Positions 1-7,981 of a stretch of DNA of 44,579 bases are shown one piece after another. A program made the position numbers and the translations under genes. This DNA is from Pseudolachnospira sp964507035 (GTDB lineage: Bacteria; Bacillota; Clostridia; Lachnospirales; Lachnospiraceae). The notes under the pieces were generated by a model that was given only the letters and a program-made list of their open reading frames with translations, was not told the DNA's origin and did no database searches. Where the stretch lies: positions 1 to 44,579 of the forward strand of contig CAZDOQ010000006.1 of NCBI GenBank assembly GCA_964507035.1. The letters are read 5' to 3'. Numbering within the stretch: the first letter of the stretch is position 1; each line of letters begins with the position of its first letter.

Positions 1-424
1 TGGCCTTCTCCGCAATGCCAATGGCGCCCTCCGCCGCCGCAAAGGACTCATGCCCCGCCAGGAAGCAGAAGCAGTCGGTGTCCTCCTCCAGCAGCATCTT
101 GCCCAGATTGCCGTGGCCCAGCCCCACCTTCCGCTGGTCCGCCACCGAACCGGGAATGCAGAAAGCCTGGAGCCCCTCGCCGATGGCCGCCGCCGCGTCT
201 GCAGCCCGGCGGCAGTCCTTCCGGATGGCGATGGCCGCCCCCACAATATAAGCCCAGCAAGCGTTCTCAAAGCAGATGGGCTGGATATTCTTCACCTGAT
301 CGTAGATCGCAAGCCCCGCGTCCCGGGTGATTTTCTCTGCCTCCTCAATGGAGAAGAGGCCGTAGCTTTTCAGCACGCCGTTGATCTTATCAATACGTCT
401 CTCATATGATTCAAACAAAGCCAT
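1..424 (-). CDS. GGGtGRT protein, N-terminal part (runs off window)
   Basis: The first 141 codons of a minus-strand gene are present; the 3' part lies beyond coordinate 1. The start ATG at 424 opens with MALFESYERRIDKI, which I recognise as the beginning of the GGGtGRT family, named for a glycine-rich motif further downstream that is not in the window. The family is common in anaerobic Clostridia and nearly always sits beside the Fe-S scaffold-like gene found here immediately upstream (gap of 40 nt). Its biochemical role is not established. It is the last visible gene of the pgk-tpiA-gpmI transcription unit, so it probably shares glycolytic expression. Assignment rests on the N-terminus and on the neighbour, not on the diagnostic motif. 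Confidence 0.75.
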   Translation of the reverse strand, partial: MALFESYERRIDKINGVLKSYGLFSIEEAEKITRDAGLAIYDQVKNIQPICFENACWAYIVGAAIAIRKDCRRAADAAAAIGEGLQAFCIPGSVADQRKVGLGHGNLGKMLLEEDTDCFCFLAGHESFAAAEGAIGIAEKA

Positions 425-464
425 CTTGAATTTCCTCCCTTATGATCACGTCCGGCGCACCGGC

Positions 465-1157
465 TCATTCTTTTCTGGGGTCTATGATCTTCACCGCATC
501 CTCCACCCGGCCATACTGGCCTTTGGCCTTCTCCCAGGCGGTGGTAGGGTCGTCCCCCTTCTTGATGAAATCCGTCATCTTCCCCAGATTCACAAACTGA
601 TAGCCAATGATCTCGTCGTTCTCATCCAGGGCAATGCCGGTGACATAGCCCTCGGCCATCTCCAGATACCGGGGCCCCTTCTTCCGGGTGCCGTACATGG
701 TGCCCACCTGGGAGCGAAGGCCCTTGCCCAGATCCTCCAGGCCGGCGCCCACCGGAAGCCCTTCCTCTGAGAAAGCGCTCTGGCTGCGGCCGTAGGCAAT
801 CTGCAAAAACAACTCCCGCATGGCTGTGTTGATGGCGTCGCACACCAGGTCCGTGTTCAGAGCCTCCAGCACCGTGCGGCCGGGCAGGATCTCCGCGGCC
901 ATGGCCGCCGAATGGGTCATGCCGGAACAGCCGATGGTCTCCACCAGAGCCTCCTGGATCACCCCGTCCTTCACGTTTAAAGTCAGCTTGCAGGCTCCCT
1001 GCTGAGGGGCGCACCAGCCCACTCCGTGGGTCAGGCCGGAAATGTCCTTCACTTCCTTCACCTGGACCCATTTGGCTTCCTCCGGAACCGGCGCTGCCCC
1101 GTGGGCCACTCCCTGGGCCACCGGGCACATCATTTCCACCTCATGGCTGTAAATCAT
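465..1157 (-). CDS. Iron-sulfur cluster assembly scaffold-like protein (NifU-N type), GGGtGRT partner
   Basis: A 230-residue protein of the NifU_N-like scaffold type that accompanies GGGtGRT genes. Cysteines in GWCAPQQGAC and IGCSGMTHSA are in the positions expected for cluster or metal ligands. The middle carries an 'AMRELFLQIAYGRSQSAF' helix, and the C-terminus is acidic and charged. I chose the ATG at 1157 (MIYSHEVEMM), preceded by GGAGGAGG at good spacing; an upstream in-frame start at 1232 would add a low-complexity extension overlapping gpmI's tail. It lies 78 nt after gpmI and 40 nt before the GGGtGRT gene. Function as a true Fe-S scaffold is inferred from family annotation only. Confidence 0.72.
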   Translation of the reverse strand: MIYSHEVEMMCPVAQGVAHGAAPVPEEAKWVQVKEVKDISGLTHGVGWCAPQQGACKLTLNVKDGVIQEALVETIGCSGMTHSAAMAAEILPGRTVLEALNTDLVCDAINTAMRELFLQIAYGRSQSAFSEEGLPVGAGLEDLGKGLRSQVGTMYGTRKKGPRYLEMAEGYVTGIALDENDEIIGYQFVNLGKMTDFIKKGDDPTTAWEKAKGQYGRVEDAVKIIDPRKE

Positions 1158-1235
1158 TCTCTCATCCTCCTCCGCGTCTTCTATCAAGCAGGCCGGCTCC
1201 GGGAAGAAGCGCTCTCCCCGGAAGCAGGCCATTCG

Positions 1236-2789
1236 TCAGGTTCCCTGTCCCGCCTTTTGCAGCAGGGAAACGCCGGTCATCTCCGGCGGCTGGGGCAGCC
1301 CCATCATCTCCAGAAGGGTCGGGGCAATGTCGCAGAGCCGTCCTCCCTCCTTCAGGGTCCAGTCCGGATCACTGTTCACCAGCACAAAGGGCACCGGGTT
1401 GGTGGTGTGGGCCGTAAAAGGCTCCCCGGTCACCGGGTCCAGCATCTGCTCCGCGTTTCCGTGGTCGGCGCAGAGGAACATCTGGCCGCCCGCTGCCAGC
1501 AGGGCTTCCACCGCCCGGCCCACGCAGGTATCCACCGCCTCCACCGCTTTCACCGCCGCGGGAATGACGCCGGTGTGTCCCACCATATCCGGGTTGGCAA
1601 AGTTGATGATGAGCGCATCATACTTGCCGCTGCCAATGGCCTCCACCAGCTGAGCACAGACCTGATAGGCGCTCATCTCCGGCTGCAGGTCATAGGTGGC
1701 CACCTTGGGGGACGGCACCAGAATCCGGTCCTCCCCGGGGTTTGGCACTTCCACGCCGCCGTTAAAGAAAAAGGTCACATGGGCATACTTTTCCGTCTCC
1801 GCCAGCCGCAGCTGTTTCAGTCCCTGGGACGCCAGATATTCTCCCAGGGTATTTTCCATCTCCTCCTTGGGGAAGGCCACCAGCGTATGGGGAATGGTGG
1901 CGTCGTACTCGGTAAAGCACACGTAGGTCAGATCCCGGAGCTGGGTCCGTTCAAATCCCTGGAAGGAATCGTCCAGGAACGCCCGGGTCAGTTCTCTGGC
2001 CCGGTCTGGCCGGAAGTTAAAGAACACCACCGAATCCCGGTCCCCTACGGTGCCCACCGGCTGGCTGTTTTCATCCACCGCCACCAGGGGCTCTATAAAC
2101 TCGTCGGTGACATCATTCTCATAGGAGGCCTGCGCCGCAGCCAGCACATCCGCTGTCTTCTGCCCTTCTCCTTGGGTCAGGGCGAAGTAGGCCCGGGAGA
2201 CCCGCTCCCACCGGTTGTCCCGGTCCATGGCATAGTAGCGGCCCATGACCGTGGCAATCTGGCCCACGCCGGTCCGCTGCATCTCCTCCGAAAGTTCCCG
2301 GAGATATTCCAGGCCGGAGGTGGGGGCTGTGTCCCGGCCGTCCATAAAGCAGTGGACATACACCCGGGGCAGATCCAACTTCTTGGCCATCCGCAGCAGG
2401 GCGTACAGATGGATGTTGTGGCTGTGGACGCCGCCGTCGGAAAGCAGCCCCCACAGATGCACCGCCGTCCCCCGCTCCCGGGCGTTCCGGAAAGCTTGGA
2501 GCAGCGCGTGGTTCTCAAAAAATGGCCCTTCCTCAATGGCCTTGGTGATCTTGGTCAAATCCTGGTACACAATCCGGCCGGCGCCCATATTCAAATGGCC
2601 TACCTCCGAGTTGCCCATCTGCCCTTCCGGAAGCCCCACCGCCAGGCCGCTGGCGGAACCCTTCACAAAGGGATATTCCTGCATCAACCGGTCCAGGTTT
2701 GGCGTAGCCGCCTGGGCCACCGCGTTTCCCTCCCGGCTCTCCCGGAGGCCAAAGCCGTCCAGGATCATCAATACCGTTGGTCTCTTCAT
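1236..2789 (-). CDS. gpmI: 2,3-bisphosphoglycerate-independent phosphoglycerate mutase
   Basis: Interconverts 3- and 2-phosphoglycerate in cytosolic glycolysis using two Mn ions and a phosphoserine intermediate. The 517-residue length is normal for the family. Visible motifs are the N-terminal metal site LDGFGLRE, the catalytic serine in MGNSEVGHLNMGAGR, DGRDTAP, and the C-terminal metal ligands HTGVIP and CADHGNAEQM. The start ATG at 2789 overlaps the stop of the upstream small membrane protein gene in an ATGA arrangement, indicating translational coupling; the longer open frame to 2819 is not needed. It is the third glycolytic gene of the pgk-tpiA operon. Confidence 0.97.
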   Translation of the reverse strand: MKRPTVLMILDGFGLRESREGNAVAQAATPNLDRLMQEYPFVKGSASGLAVGLPEGQMGNSEVGHLNMGAGRIVYQDLTKITKAIEEGPFFENHALLQAFRNARERGTAVHLWGLLSDGGVHSHNIHLYALLRMAKKLDLPRVYVHCFMDGRDTAPTSGLEYLRELSEEMQRTGVGQIATVMGRYYAMDRDNRWERVSRAYFALTQGEGQKTADVLAAAQASYENDVTDEFIEPLVAVDENSQPVGTVGDRDSVVFFNFRPDRARELTRAFLDDSFQGFERTQLRDLTYVCFTEYDATIPHTLVAFPKEEMENTLGEYLASQGLKQLRLAETEKYAHVTFFFNGGVEVPNPGEDRILVPSPKVATYDLQPEMSAYQVCAQLVEAIGSGKYDALIINFANPDMVGHTGVIPAAVKAVEAVDTCVGRAVEALLAAGGQMFLCADHGNAEQMLDPVTGEPFTAHTTNPVPFVLVNSDPDWTLKEGGRLCDIAPTLLEMMGLPQPPEMTGVSLLQKAGQGT

Positions 2790-3094
2790 TTTGACCCTTT
2801 CTTTTTGGGACGGAGCCAACCGTCCTCCTCTATCTCAATCTTTTTTCCGCATCGGCCGCAGAACAATTCCTTCTCCGAAGGAAAAGGGTTGATCCACTTG
2901 GCGCTGCGCACGTTCCGGCAGTGGGGGCACTGGCCCGCCACCATCATGCCGGTGACGCCGCCCATGGCCACCACCGCGGCCGCAAGCCCCGCCGCCTGCT
3001 GTCCAAAGGACAACAGCACCAGCGCCACAATCAGCCCGCCAAAGGCGATCAGGAATGTGATCTGCAGCTTTTTCCGGGAAATCTTTGGTTCCAT
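2786..3094 (-). CDS. Small membrane protein with C-terminal zinc ribbon
   Basis: A 102-residue protein I do not recognise by name. Two hydrophobic segments (about residues 12-30 and 34-53) are followed by a cytosolic-looking tail with two CxxC pairs (C56/C59 and C79/C82), the layout of a zinc ribbon, and a basic C-terminus. It sits 17 nt after tpiA, and its stop overlaps the gpmI start by ATGA, so it is co-translated with glycolytic genes. A GGAG sequence lies about 10 nt upstream of the ATG. No function is proposed. The membrane-anchored zinc ribbon is clear, but nothing links it to glycolysis beyond position. Confidence 0.8.
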   Translation of the reverse strand: MEPKISRKKLQITFLIAFGGLIVALVLLSFGQQAAGLAAAVVAMGGVTGMMVAGQCPHCRNVRSAKWINPFPSEKELFCGRCGKKIEIEEDGWLRPKKKGSK

Positions 3095-3111
3095 ATGCTA
3101 TGCTCCGATTT

Positions 3112-3861
3112 CTACTGCCAGTGTACGATTTTTCCAAAATCCGGCTTCAGGCTGGCGCCGCCCACCAGACCGCCGTCAATATCCGGCTGGGCAAACAACT
3201 CCGCCGCATTGGCCGGAGCCACGCTGCCGCCGTACTGGATCCGGATCTGATTTGCCACCTCCGGGCCGTATAACTCCTCTATCAGCTGCCGGATGGCATG
3301 GCAGACCTCCTGGGCCTGCCCGCTGGTGGCCACCTGGCCGGTGCCAATGGCCCAGATGGGTTCATAGGCGATCACCGCCGACGCCGCCTGCTCCGGAGTC
3401 ACCTCCTGGAAGGCGATCTTGATCTGCTGGCGGATCCAGTCAATGGTGATCCCCTGCTCCCGCTGCTTTAAGGTCTCTCCGCAGCAGATGATGGGGGTCA
3501 GCCCGTGGGCAAAGGCCGCCTTCACTTTCCGGTTCACCATCTCATCGGTCTCGGCAAAGTACTCCCGCCGCTCCGAGTGGCCCAGGATCACATGGGACAC
3601 GCCCGCGTCCACCAGCATGTCCGGGGCAATCTCCCCGGTGTAGGCCCCCTTCTCCTCAAAATACATATTCTCCGCGCCAATGCGGATGTTGGTGCCTTTG
3701 GCCGCCTCCGCCGCCGGCACAATATCAATGGCCGGCACGCAGCAGACCACCTCGGCCTCCGCATCCGCCACCAGCGGCGCCAGCTGGCGGATAAACGCCG
3801 CCGCCTCGCTGGGGGTCTTGTTCATCTTCCAGTTGCCGGCTATGATCATTTTTCTGGACAT
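3112..3861 (-). CDS. tpiA: Triosephosphate isomerase
   Basis: Interconverts dihydroxyacetone phosphate and glyceraldehyde 3-phosphate. The 249 residues match the family length. All catalytic elements are present: the N-terminal lysine in GNWKMN, the electrophilic histidine in ILGHSERREYF, the catalytic glutamate in AYEPIWAIGTG that opens loop 6, and the phosphate-binding YGGSV and GGLVGGASL near the C-terminus. A TAGGAGG ribosome binding site lies 7-8 nt before the ATG at 3861. The gene is 12 nt downstream of pgk and 17 nt upstream of the small zinc-ribbon membrane protein, in one operon with gpmI. Confidence 0.98.
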   Translation of the reverse strand: MSRKMIIAGNWKMNKTPSEAAAFIRQLAPLVADAEAEVVCCVPAIDIVPAAEAAKGTNIRIGAENMYFEEKGAYTGEIAPDMLVDAGVSHVILGHSERREYFAETDEMVNRKVKAAFAHGLTPIICCGETLKQREQGITIDWIRQQIKIAFQEVTPEQAASAVIAYEPIWAIGTGQVATSGQAQEVCHAIRQLIEELYGPEVANQIRIQYGGSVAPANAAELFAQPDIDGGLVGGASLKPDFGKIVHWQ

Positions 3862-3873
3862 TGTAGGTTCCTC

Positions 3874-5061
3874 CTATTTGTCGTCTGCCGCCGCTACGCC
3901 GGGCAGTTCTTTTCCCTCCAAAAACTCCAGGGAAGCACCGCCGCCTGTGGAGATATGGGTCATCCTGTCCCCAAATCCCAGCTGGTTCACCGCCGCCGCC
4001 GAGTCGCCGCCGCCAATGATGGTGGTGGCAGACAACTCCGCCAGGGTCTTGGCCACCGCCATGGTCCCCGCTGCAAAGTTAGGCATCTCGAACACGCCCA
4101 TAGGTCCGTTCCAGACCACGGTCTTGGCGTCTGCCAGTGCGCCGGCAAAGAACTTCCGGGTCTTGGGTCCGATATCTAAACCCATCTCATCCGGCTGGAT
4201 ATCCTCCTCCGCCACCCGGGACGGGGCGTCGTTGGCAAACTCCTTGGCCACCACCGTATCCACCGGAATCAGCAGCCGCACCCCCTTCTCCTGGGCTTTC
4301 TGCATCATCTCCGCCGCGTAGTCCAGGTAATCCTCCTCCAACAGAGACTTGCCCACTTCCTGTCCCCTGGCCTTCATGAAGGTGTAGGCCATGCCGCCGC
4401 CAATGATCAGGGTGTTCACCTTGTCCAACAGGTTCTGGATCACAGAGATCTTGCTGGACACCTTGGAGCCGCCCAGGATGGCCACAAAGGGACGCTCCGG
4501 ATTTTCCACGGCATTGCCCAAAAAGTCGATTTCCTTCTGCATCAGATATCCCACGGCGCAGGTGTCCACATACTGGGTCACCCCCACGTTGGAGCAGTGG
4601 GCCCGATGGGCGGTGCCGAAAGCGTCATCCACAAACACGTCCGCCAAAGAGGCCAGGTCCTTGCTGAAGGCCTCGCCGTCCTTGGTCTCCTCCGGGCGGA
4701 AGCGGGTGTTTTCCAAGAGCATCACCTCTCCGTCCTGAAGTTCTCCCGCCGCCTTCCGGGCGTTAGGTCCCACCACCGTGTCATCCGGCGCAAACTTCAC
4801 ATCCTGTCCCAAAAGCTCGCTGAGCCGCTTGGCCACCGGCGCCAGAGAAAACTTGGGATCCGGCCCCTTGGGTTTGCCCAGATGGGAGCAGAGAACCACC
4901 CGGCCTCCGTCGGCCAACAGCTTCTGAATGGTAGGAAGTGCGGCTACCAAACGCACCTCGTCTGTGATCTTGCCGTCCTGCAGAGGCACATTGAAATCAC
5001 AGCGGACCAGCACTCGTTTCCCCTTCACCTGAATGTCGTCAATGGATTTTTTATTCAGCAT
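3874..5061 (-). CDS. pgk: Phosphoglycerate kinase
   Basis: Transfers the acyl phosphate of 1,3-bisphosphoglycerate to ADP. The 395-residue product has the standard length. Motifs include the substrate site CDFNVPL, the LLENTRFRPEE segment, GGSKVSSKI, and the nucleotide-binding C-terminal GGGDSAAAVNQLG and STGGGASLEFLEG. The frame stays open upstream to 5424 (516 codons), but the extension is unrelated to PGK. The ATG at 5061 with AAAGGAG 9 nt upstream gives the correct start. It is the first gene of the glycolytic operon; its leader contains a perfect 8-bp hairpin at 5085-5105 and a candidate promoter at 5129-5157. Confidence 0.98.
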   Translation of the reverse strand: MLNKKSIDDIQVKGKRVLVRCDFNVPLQDGKITDEVRLVAALPTIQKLLADGGRVVLCSHLGKPKGPDPKFSLAPVAKRLSELLGQDVKFAPDDTVVGPNARKAAGELQDGEVMLLENTRFRPEETKDGEAFSKDLASLADVFVDDAFGTAHRAHCSNVGVTQYVDTCAVGYLMQKEIDFLGNAVENPERPFVAILGGSKVSSKISVIQNLLDKVNTLIIGGGMAYTFMKARGQEVGKSLLEEDYLDYAAEMMQKAQEKGVRLLIPVDTVVAKEFANDAPSRVAEEDIQPDEMGLDIGPKTRKFFAGALADAKTVVWNGPMGVFEMPNFAAGTMAVAKTLAELSATTIIGGGDSAAAVNQLGFGDRMTHISTGGGASLEFLEGKELPGVAAADDK

Positions 5062-5084
5062 ACTCCGTACTCCTTTCCTTAGCA

Positions 5085-5105
5085 CTGGCGTGCTTTTCAC
5101 GCCAG
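5085..5105 (-). other. Perfect hairpin in the pgk leader
   Basis: An inverted repeat CTGGCGTG / CACGCCAG with a 5-nt loop lies between the candidate pgk promoter and its ribosome binding site, about 24 nt before the ATG. No U-run follows, so it is not a terminator. It could stabilise the 5' end of the operon mRNA or bind a protein. Confidence 0.6.
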
Positions 5106-5128
5106 CCCGGAACAGATTTTTCGCATTT

Positions 5129-5157
5129 ATTTTAACAAATATTTCCCGCCAGCGCAA
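5129..5157 (-). promoter_or_regulatory. Candidate pgk operon promoter
   Basis: Reading the minus strand, TTGCGC (5157-5152) and TAAAAT (5134-5129) are separated by 17 bp. Transcription would start near 5122 and give a leader of about 60 nt containing the 5085-5105 hairpin. The -35 is only a partial match to consensus, so confidence is moderate. Confidence 0.5.
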
Positions 5158-5345
5158 GGTTCGTCCTCCGCAGATTTTCCGTTGCAGAAAGAAAAAAATA
5201 TCTTTTTCTTCCTCCTGCGATTCCGCCATCCTGTTGTGTGAAAAATCCCGGGGATTTGTCCCTGTTTTCTTGTTTCCGCCGCCGTTTCTTTTAGCGGAAA
5301 CCAGGTTTACTTTCAATAATTCTTTTTGCAAAAGTGGTTTCTGCA

Positions 5346-5374
5346 TTGACATTACCTGAAATTTTTCGTATAAT
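5346..5374 (+). promoter_or_regulatory. Consensus sigma-70-type promoter for the ROK gene
   Basis: TTGACA and TATAAT with exactly 17 bp between them, a perfect match to the vegetative consensus. The start point would be near 5381, about 42 nt before the ROK ATG at 5423, which has AAGGTGG 9 nt upstream. A perfect promoter on a regulator gene suggests strong or autorepressed expression. Confidence 0.88.
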
Positions 5375-5422
5375 TTCCGTAGTTGCAGAAAAATTACCAG
5401 AAGCTCAAGGTGGTAACACATC

Positions 5423-6538
5423 ATGGCACATACAACTCAGATCAAACGTATCAACCGGAATGAAATTTACCGTTTTATTTACGGGGAGAATGGAGTCTCC
5501 CAACAAGAGATTGCTCTGAGGCTTTCCCTCAGTATTCCCACCGTCAACCAAAATCTCTCTGTGCTGCGGCAGCTGGGGCTCATTGAGGAGAACGGAACCT
5601 TTGAATCCACCGGCGGCCGGAAGGCCAAGATCATCCGCTGCGTTCCGAATGCCCGGATCGCCCTGGGGTTAGATATCACCGCCAACCACATCAGCCTGGT
5701 GGCTATCGACATGAAAGCCTCCGTGCTCCAGTACAGCCGGATCCGCCACCGCTTTGTGGACAGTCTCTTCTATTATAATACCCTGGGAAAATTCATTGAT
5801 TCCTTTATAGACCGGAACCGCCTGGACCGGGGAAAGATTCTGGGCCTGGGCATCTGCCTGCCCGCCATCATTGCGGAGGACCGGAAAACCGTCACCTATG
5901 CCAAGGCGGTACCGGCGCCGGGGGACTTGTACCAAAAGCTGCTGCCCCATGTGCCGTTCCCGTTCTTTCTGTTCAATGACGCCAATTCCGGAGGCTTCGC
6001 CGAGTCCTGGAACACGGACCGGAAGGAATCCCTGGTATACCTTTCCCTCAGCAACAGCGTGGGCGGCGCCATTGTCCACAACAACCAACTCTATATGGGT
6101 TCCAATCAAAAAGGCTGTGAGTTCGGCCATGTGACCCTGATCCCGGACGGCAAGCCCTGTTACTGCGGCAAAAAGGGGTGTCTCAACGCCTACTGCTCCG
6201 CCAGCCTCCTCTCCGACATGACCGAGGGAAAGATGCAGCGCTTTTTCAGCTACGTAAAAGAGGGACGAGAACCCTATATTTCCGCGTTCCGCCAGTATCT
6301 GGAATATCTGTCCATCGCCGTGAACAACCTGCGGATGCACTATGACTGCGATATTGTTCTGGGCGGCTATGTGGGCGGCTATATGGGGGATTATCTGGAG
6401 GAATTCCGGGAGATGGTCCAAAAGCGCAATCCGTTTCAGGAGAAAAAGCCTTATATTTTCTGCTGTCGGTACAAATTTGAGACTGCAGCCATCGGCGCAG
6501 CCTTGTACTATATAGACGAGTTCATCAAGAGCATTTAA
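5423..6538 (+). CDS. ROK-family transcriptional regulator / sugar-kinase-like (NagC/XylR type)
   Basis: A 371-residue protein with an N-terminal winged-helix domain (about residues 10-60; the helix-turn-helix covers GVSQQEIALRLSLSIPTVNQ) and a C-terminal ROK domain. The ROK zinc site is visible as CYCGKKGCLNAYC near residues 246-259, and the catalytic-type FNDANSGGFAESW segment is kept, as is CEFGHVTL. Members are sugar- or sugar-phosphate-responsive repressors. It is transcribed divergently from the pgk-tpiA-gpmI operon, with about 360 bp between starts, so control of glycolysis or of its own gene is plausible but inferred. It converges on the M29 aminopeptidase gene. Confidence 0.9.
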   Translation: MAHTTQIKRINRNEIYRFIYGENGVSQQEIALRLSLSIPTVNQNLSVLRQLGLIEENGTFESTGGRKAKIIRCVPNARIALGLDITANHISLVAIDMKASVLQYSRIRHRFVDSLFYYNTLGKFIDSFIDRNRLDRGKILGLGICLPAIIAEDRKTVTYAKAVPAPGDLYQKLLPHVPFPFFLFNDANSGGFAESWNTDRKESLVYLSLSNSVGGAIVHNNQLYMGSNQKGCEFGHVTLIPDGKPCYCGKKGCLNAYCSASLLSDMTEGKMQRFFSYVKEGREPYISAFRQYLEYLSIAVNNLRMHYDCDIVLGGYVGGYMGDYLEEFREMVQKRNPFQEKKPYIFCCRYKFETAAIGAALYYIDEFIKSI

Positions 6539-6539
6539 C

Positions 6540-6700
6540 CCGGGAAGAAAACCGCCGGACCAGCGGGAACACTATGCGCTGAAACAGCAGATGGAAATTC
6601 TGGAGGCCCAGCAGAAGCTGTTAAAAGATTTCGGTAAAAAGCCTGGCCTCTCTCCTGGCCCCTACGCCCAGTATTGGTTCCAGCCGCAAGGATTTACAGG
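6540..6700 (+). other. Convergent gap with a possible gene remnant
   Basis: The 164-nt gap between the ROK gene and the aminopeptidase 3' end has an open reading stretch starting with ATG at 6591 (MEILEAQQKLLKDFG...). It is helix-rich and protein-like, but it has no ribosome binding site and runs 188 nt into the opposing aminopeptidase gene. It may be a leftover of a deleted gene. No clear terminator is visible here for either flanking gene. Confidence 0.25.
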
Positions 6701-6702
6701 CG

Positions 6703-7815
6703 CTATTTCAGATTCTCCGGATTCAGACACAACAGTTCCGGCAGCACAAACCGTCCGTCCTTGCGGATCAGCACATCATCAAAATAAATCTCTCCGCCGC
6801 CGTACTCCGGCCGCTGGATGCAGACCAGGTCCCAGTGGACGGCCGAATGGTTTCCGTTGGGGGCGTCCTCGTAGCAGCAGCCGGGGGTAAAGTGGAAGGA
6901 ACCGGAAATCTTCTCGTCAAAAAGGATATCCTTCATGGGCTTCTCCACGTACGGGTTCACGCCCAGGGCAAACTCGCCCACATACCGGGCCCCCTCGTCC
7001 GTGTCAAAGATTCGGTTGATCCGCTCCGTGTCGTTGGCGGTGGCCTCCACAATCTTTCCCTGACGGAACTTCAGCCGCACGTTTTCAAAGGTGAAGCCCT
7101 GCTCCACGGAGGGGGTGTTGTAGGTAATCACGCCCTCCACCGAATCCCGCACCGGGGCCGTATAGATTTCCCCGTCCGGAATGTTGCACTCTCCGGCGCA
7201 AGGAACCACCGGGATGCCCTGGATGGAAAAGGACAGGTCTGTGCCGGGGCCCACCAGGCGCACTCGGTCGGTCCACTCCATCAGCGCCTTCAGCGGCTCC
7301 ATGGCCTTGGCCATCCGGGAGTAGTCCAGGTTGCAGACGTGGAAATAGAAGTCCTCAAAAGCCTCCAGGCTAGTGCCCGCCGCCTGGGCCATGGACGCAT
7401 TGGGATAACGGAGGATCACCCACTTGGTGTCGTTGACCCGGATATCCGTCACCGGCCGCTGATACACTTTGGAAAACAACTCCAGTTTCTCCGCCGGCAC
7501 ATCCGAAAGCTCGGAGATATTGTCCGCGCCCCGCACCGCCACATAGGCGTCCATCTGGCGCATCTCCTCCATATCCCGCCGGGCCATCATCTCCAGCTGC
7601 TCCTCCCGGCAGTTCCAAATCAGTTCCCGGCGCACCCGGGGATCCTGAAAGTGGACAAAGGGAAGCCCCCCGGCCTGGTACACCTCTTTCACCAGTTGGC
7701 GGGCCAAATCCGTGGTGTCGTGTCCGATATATTCAATATACACCTTCTCCCCCGGCTCCACACGGCAGGAATAATGGATCAAATTATGAGCCAGGGTCTT
7801 CAAACGCTCGTCCAT
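6703..7815 (-). CDS. M29-family metallo-aminopeptidase (AmpS/PepS type)
   Basis: A 370-residue cytosolic exopeptidase that removes N-terminal residues from peptides using a two-metal centre. The length and layout match the M29 (thermophilic aminopeptidase) family. Expected metal or catalytic residues lie in GECNIPDGEIYTAP, YVGEFALG, SGSFHFTPG and HSAVHWDLV, and the C-terminus has the usual YFDDVLIRKDGRFVLPEL. Two adjacent starts exist (TTG at 7818, ATG at 7815); the ATG is preferred, with AAGGGAG 8 nt upstream. It is monocistronic and divergent from the PHP phosphatase gene. Confidence 0.93.
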   Translation of the reverse strand: MDERLKTLAHNLIHYSCRVEPGEKVYIEYIGHDTTDLARQLVKEVYQAGGLPFVHFQDPRVRRELIWNCREEQLEMMARRDMEEMRQMDAYVAVRGADNISELSDVPAEKLELFSKVYQRPVTDIRVNDTKWVILRYPNASMAQAAGTSLEAFEDFYFHVCNLDYSRMAKAMEPLKALMEWTDRVRLVGPGTDLSFSIQGIPVVPCAGECNIPDGEIYTAPVRDSVEGVITYNTPSVEQGFTFENVRLKFRQGKIVEATANDTERINRIFDTDEGARYVGEFALGVNPYVEKPMKDILFDEKISGSFHFTPGCCYEDAPNGNHSAVHWDLVCIQRPEYGGGEIYFDDVLIRKDGRFVLPELLCLNPENLK

Positions 7816-7848
7816 CAAAAATGCTCCCTTCTAAGTTGAAATGTCTGT

Positions 7849-7864
7849 CTCCTCTGCAGAGGAG
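7849..7864. promoter_or_regulatory. Perfect 16-bp palindrome in the aminopeptidase leader
   Basis: CTCCTCTGCAGAGGAG is fully self-complementary and sits just downstream of the aminopeptidase -10 element and before its ribosome binding site. The position suits a repressor operator; a perfect palindrome without a loop is a poor terminator. Confidence 0.5.
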
Positions 7865-7875
7865 TCCTCTCTCCT

Positions 7876-7904
7876 ATTATCCCCGTGGAATCCCATTTTG
7901 TAAA
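7876..7904 (-). promoter_or_regulatory. Candidate promoter of the M29 aminopeptidase gene
   Basis: On the minus strand, TTTACA (7904-7899) and GATAAT (7881-7876) are spaced by 17 bp. The inferred start near 7869 places the 7849-7864 palindrome within the first 20 transcribed bases. Confidence 0.65.
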
Positions 7905-7913
7905 GGGTCTTTC

Positions 7914-7942
7914 TTGACAACCTTTTCCAGTTCCGGTATGCT
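7914..7942 (+). promoter_or_regulatory. Candidate promoter of the PHP phosphatase gene
   Basis: TTGACA and TATGCT with a 17-bp spacer. The start would be near 7949, about 33 nt ahead of the ATG at 7982, which is preceded by AAAGGAA. Confidence 0.7.
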
Positions 7943-7981
7943 GGGAAGGAGACACGCCAGAGTCAAGGAAAGGAACCTGCT

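Noticed and set aside
1026..3422. Long plus-strand open frame of 798 codons
   Set aside because: It lies antisense to gpmI, the zinc-ribbon gene and tpiA; it is an artefact of GC-rich codon use with low-complexity His/Gly/Pro composition.
3874..5424. N-terminally extended phosphoglycerate kinase of 516 residues
   Set aside because: The extra residues are unrelated to PGK and the ATG at 5061 has a proper ribosome binding site.
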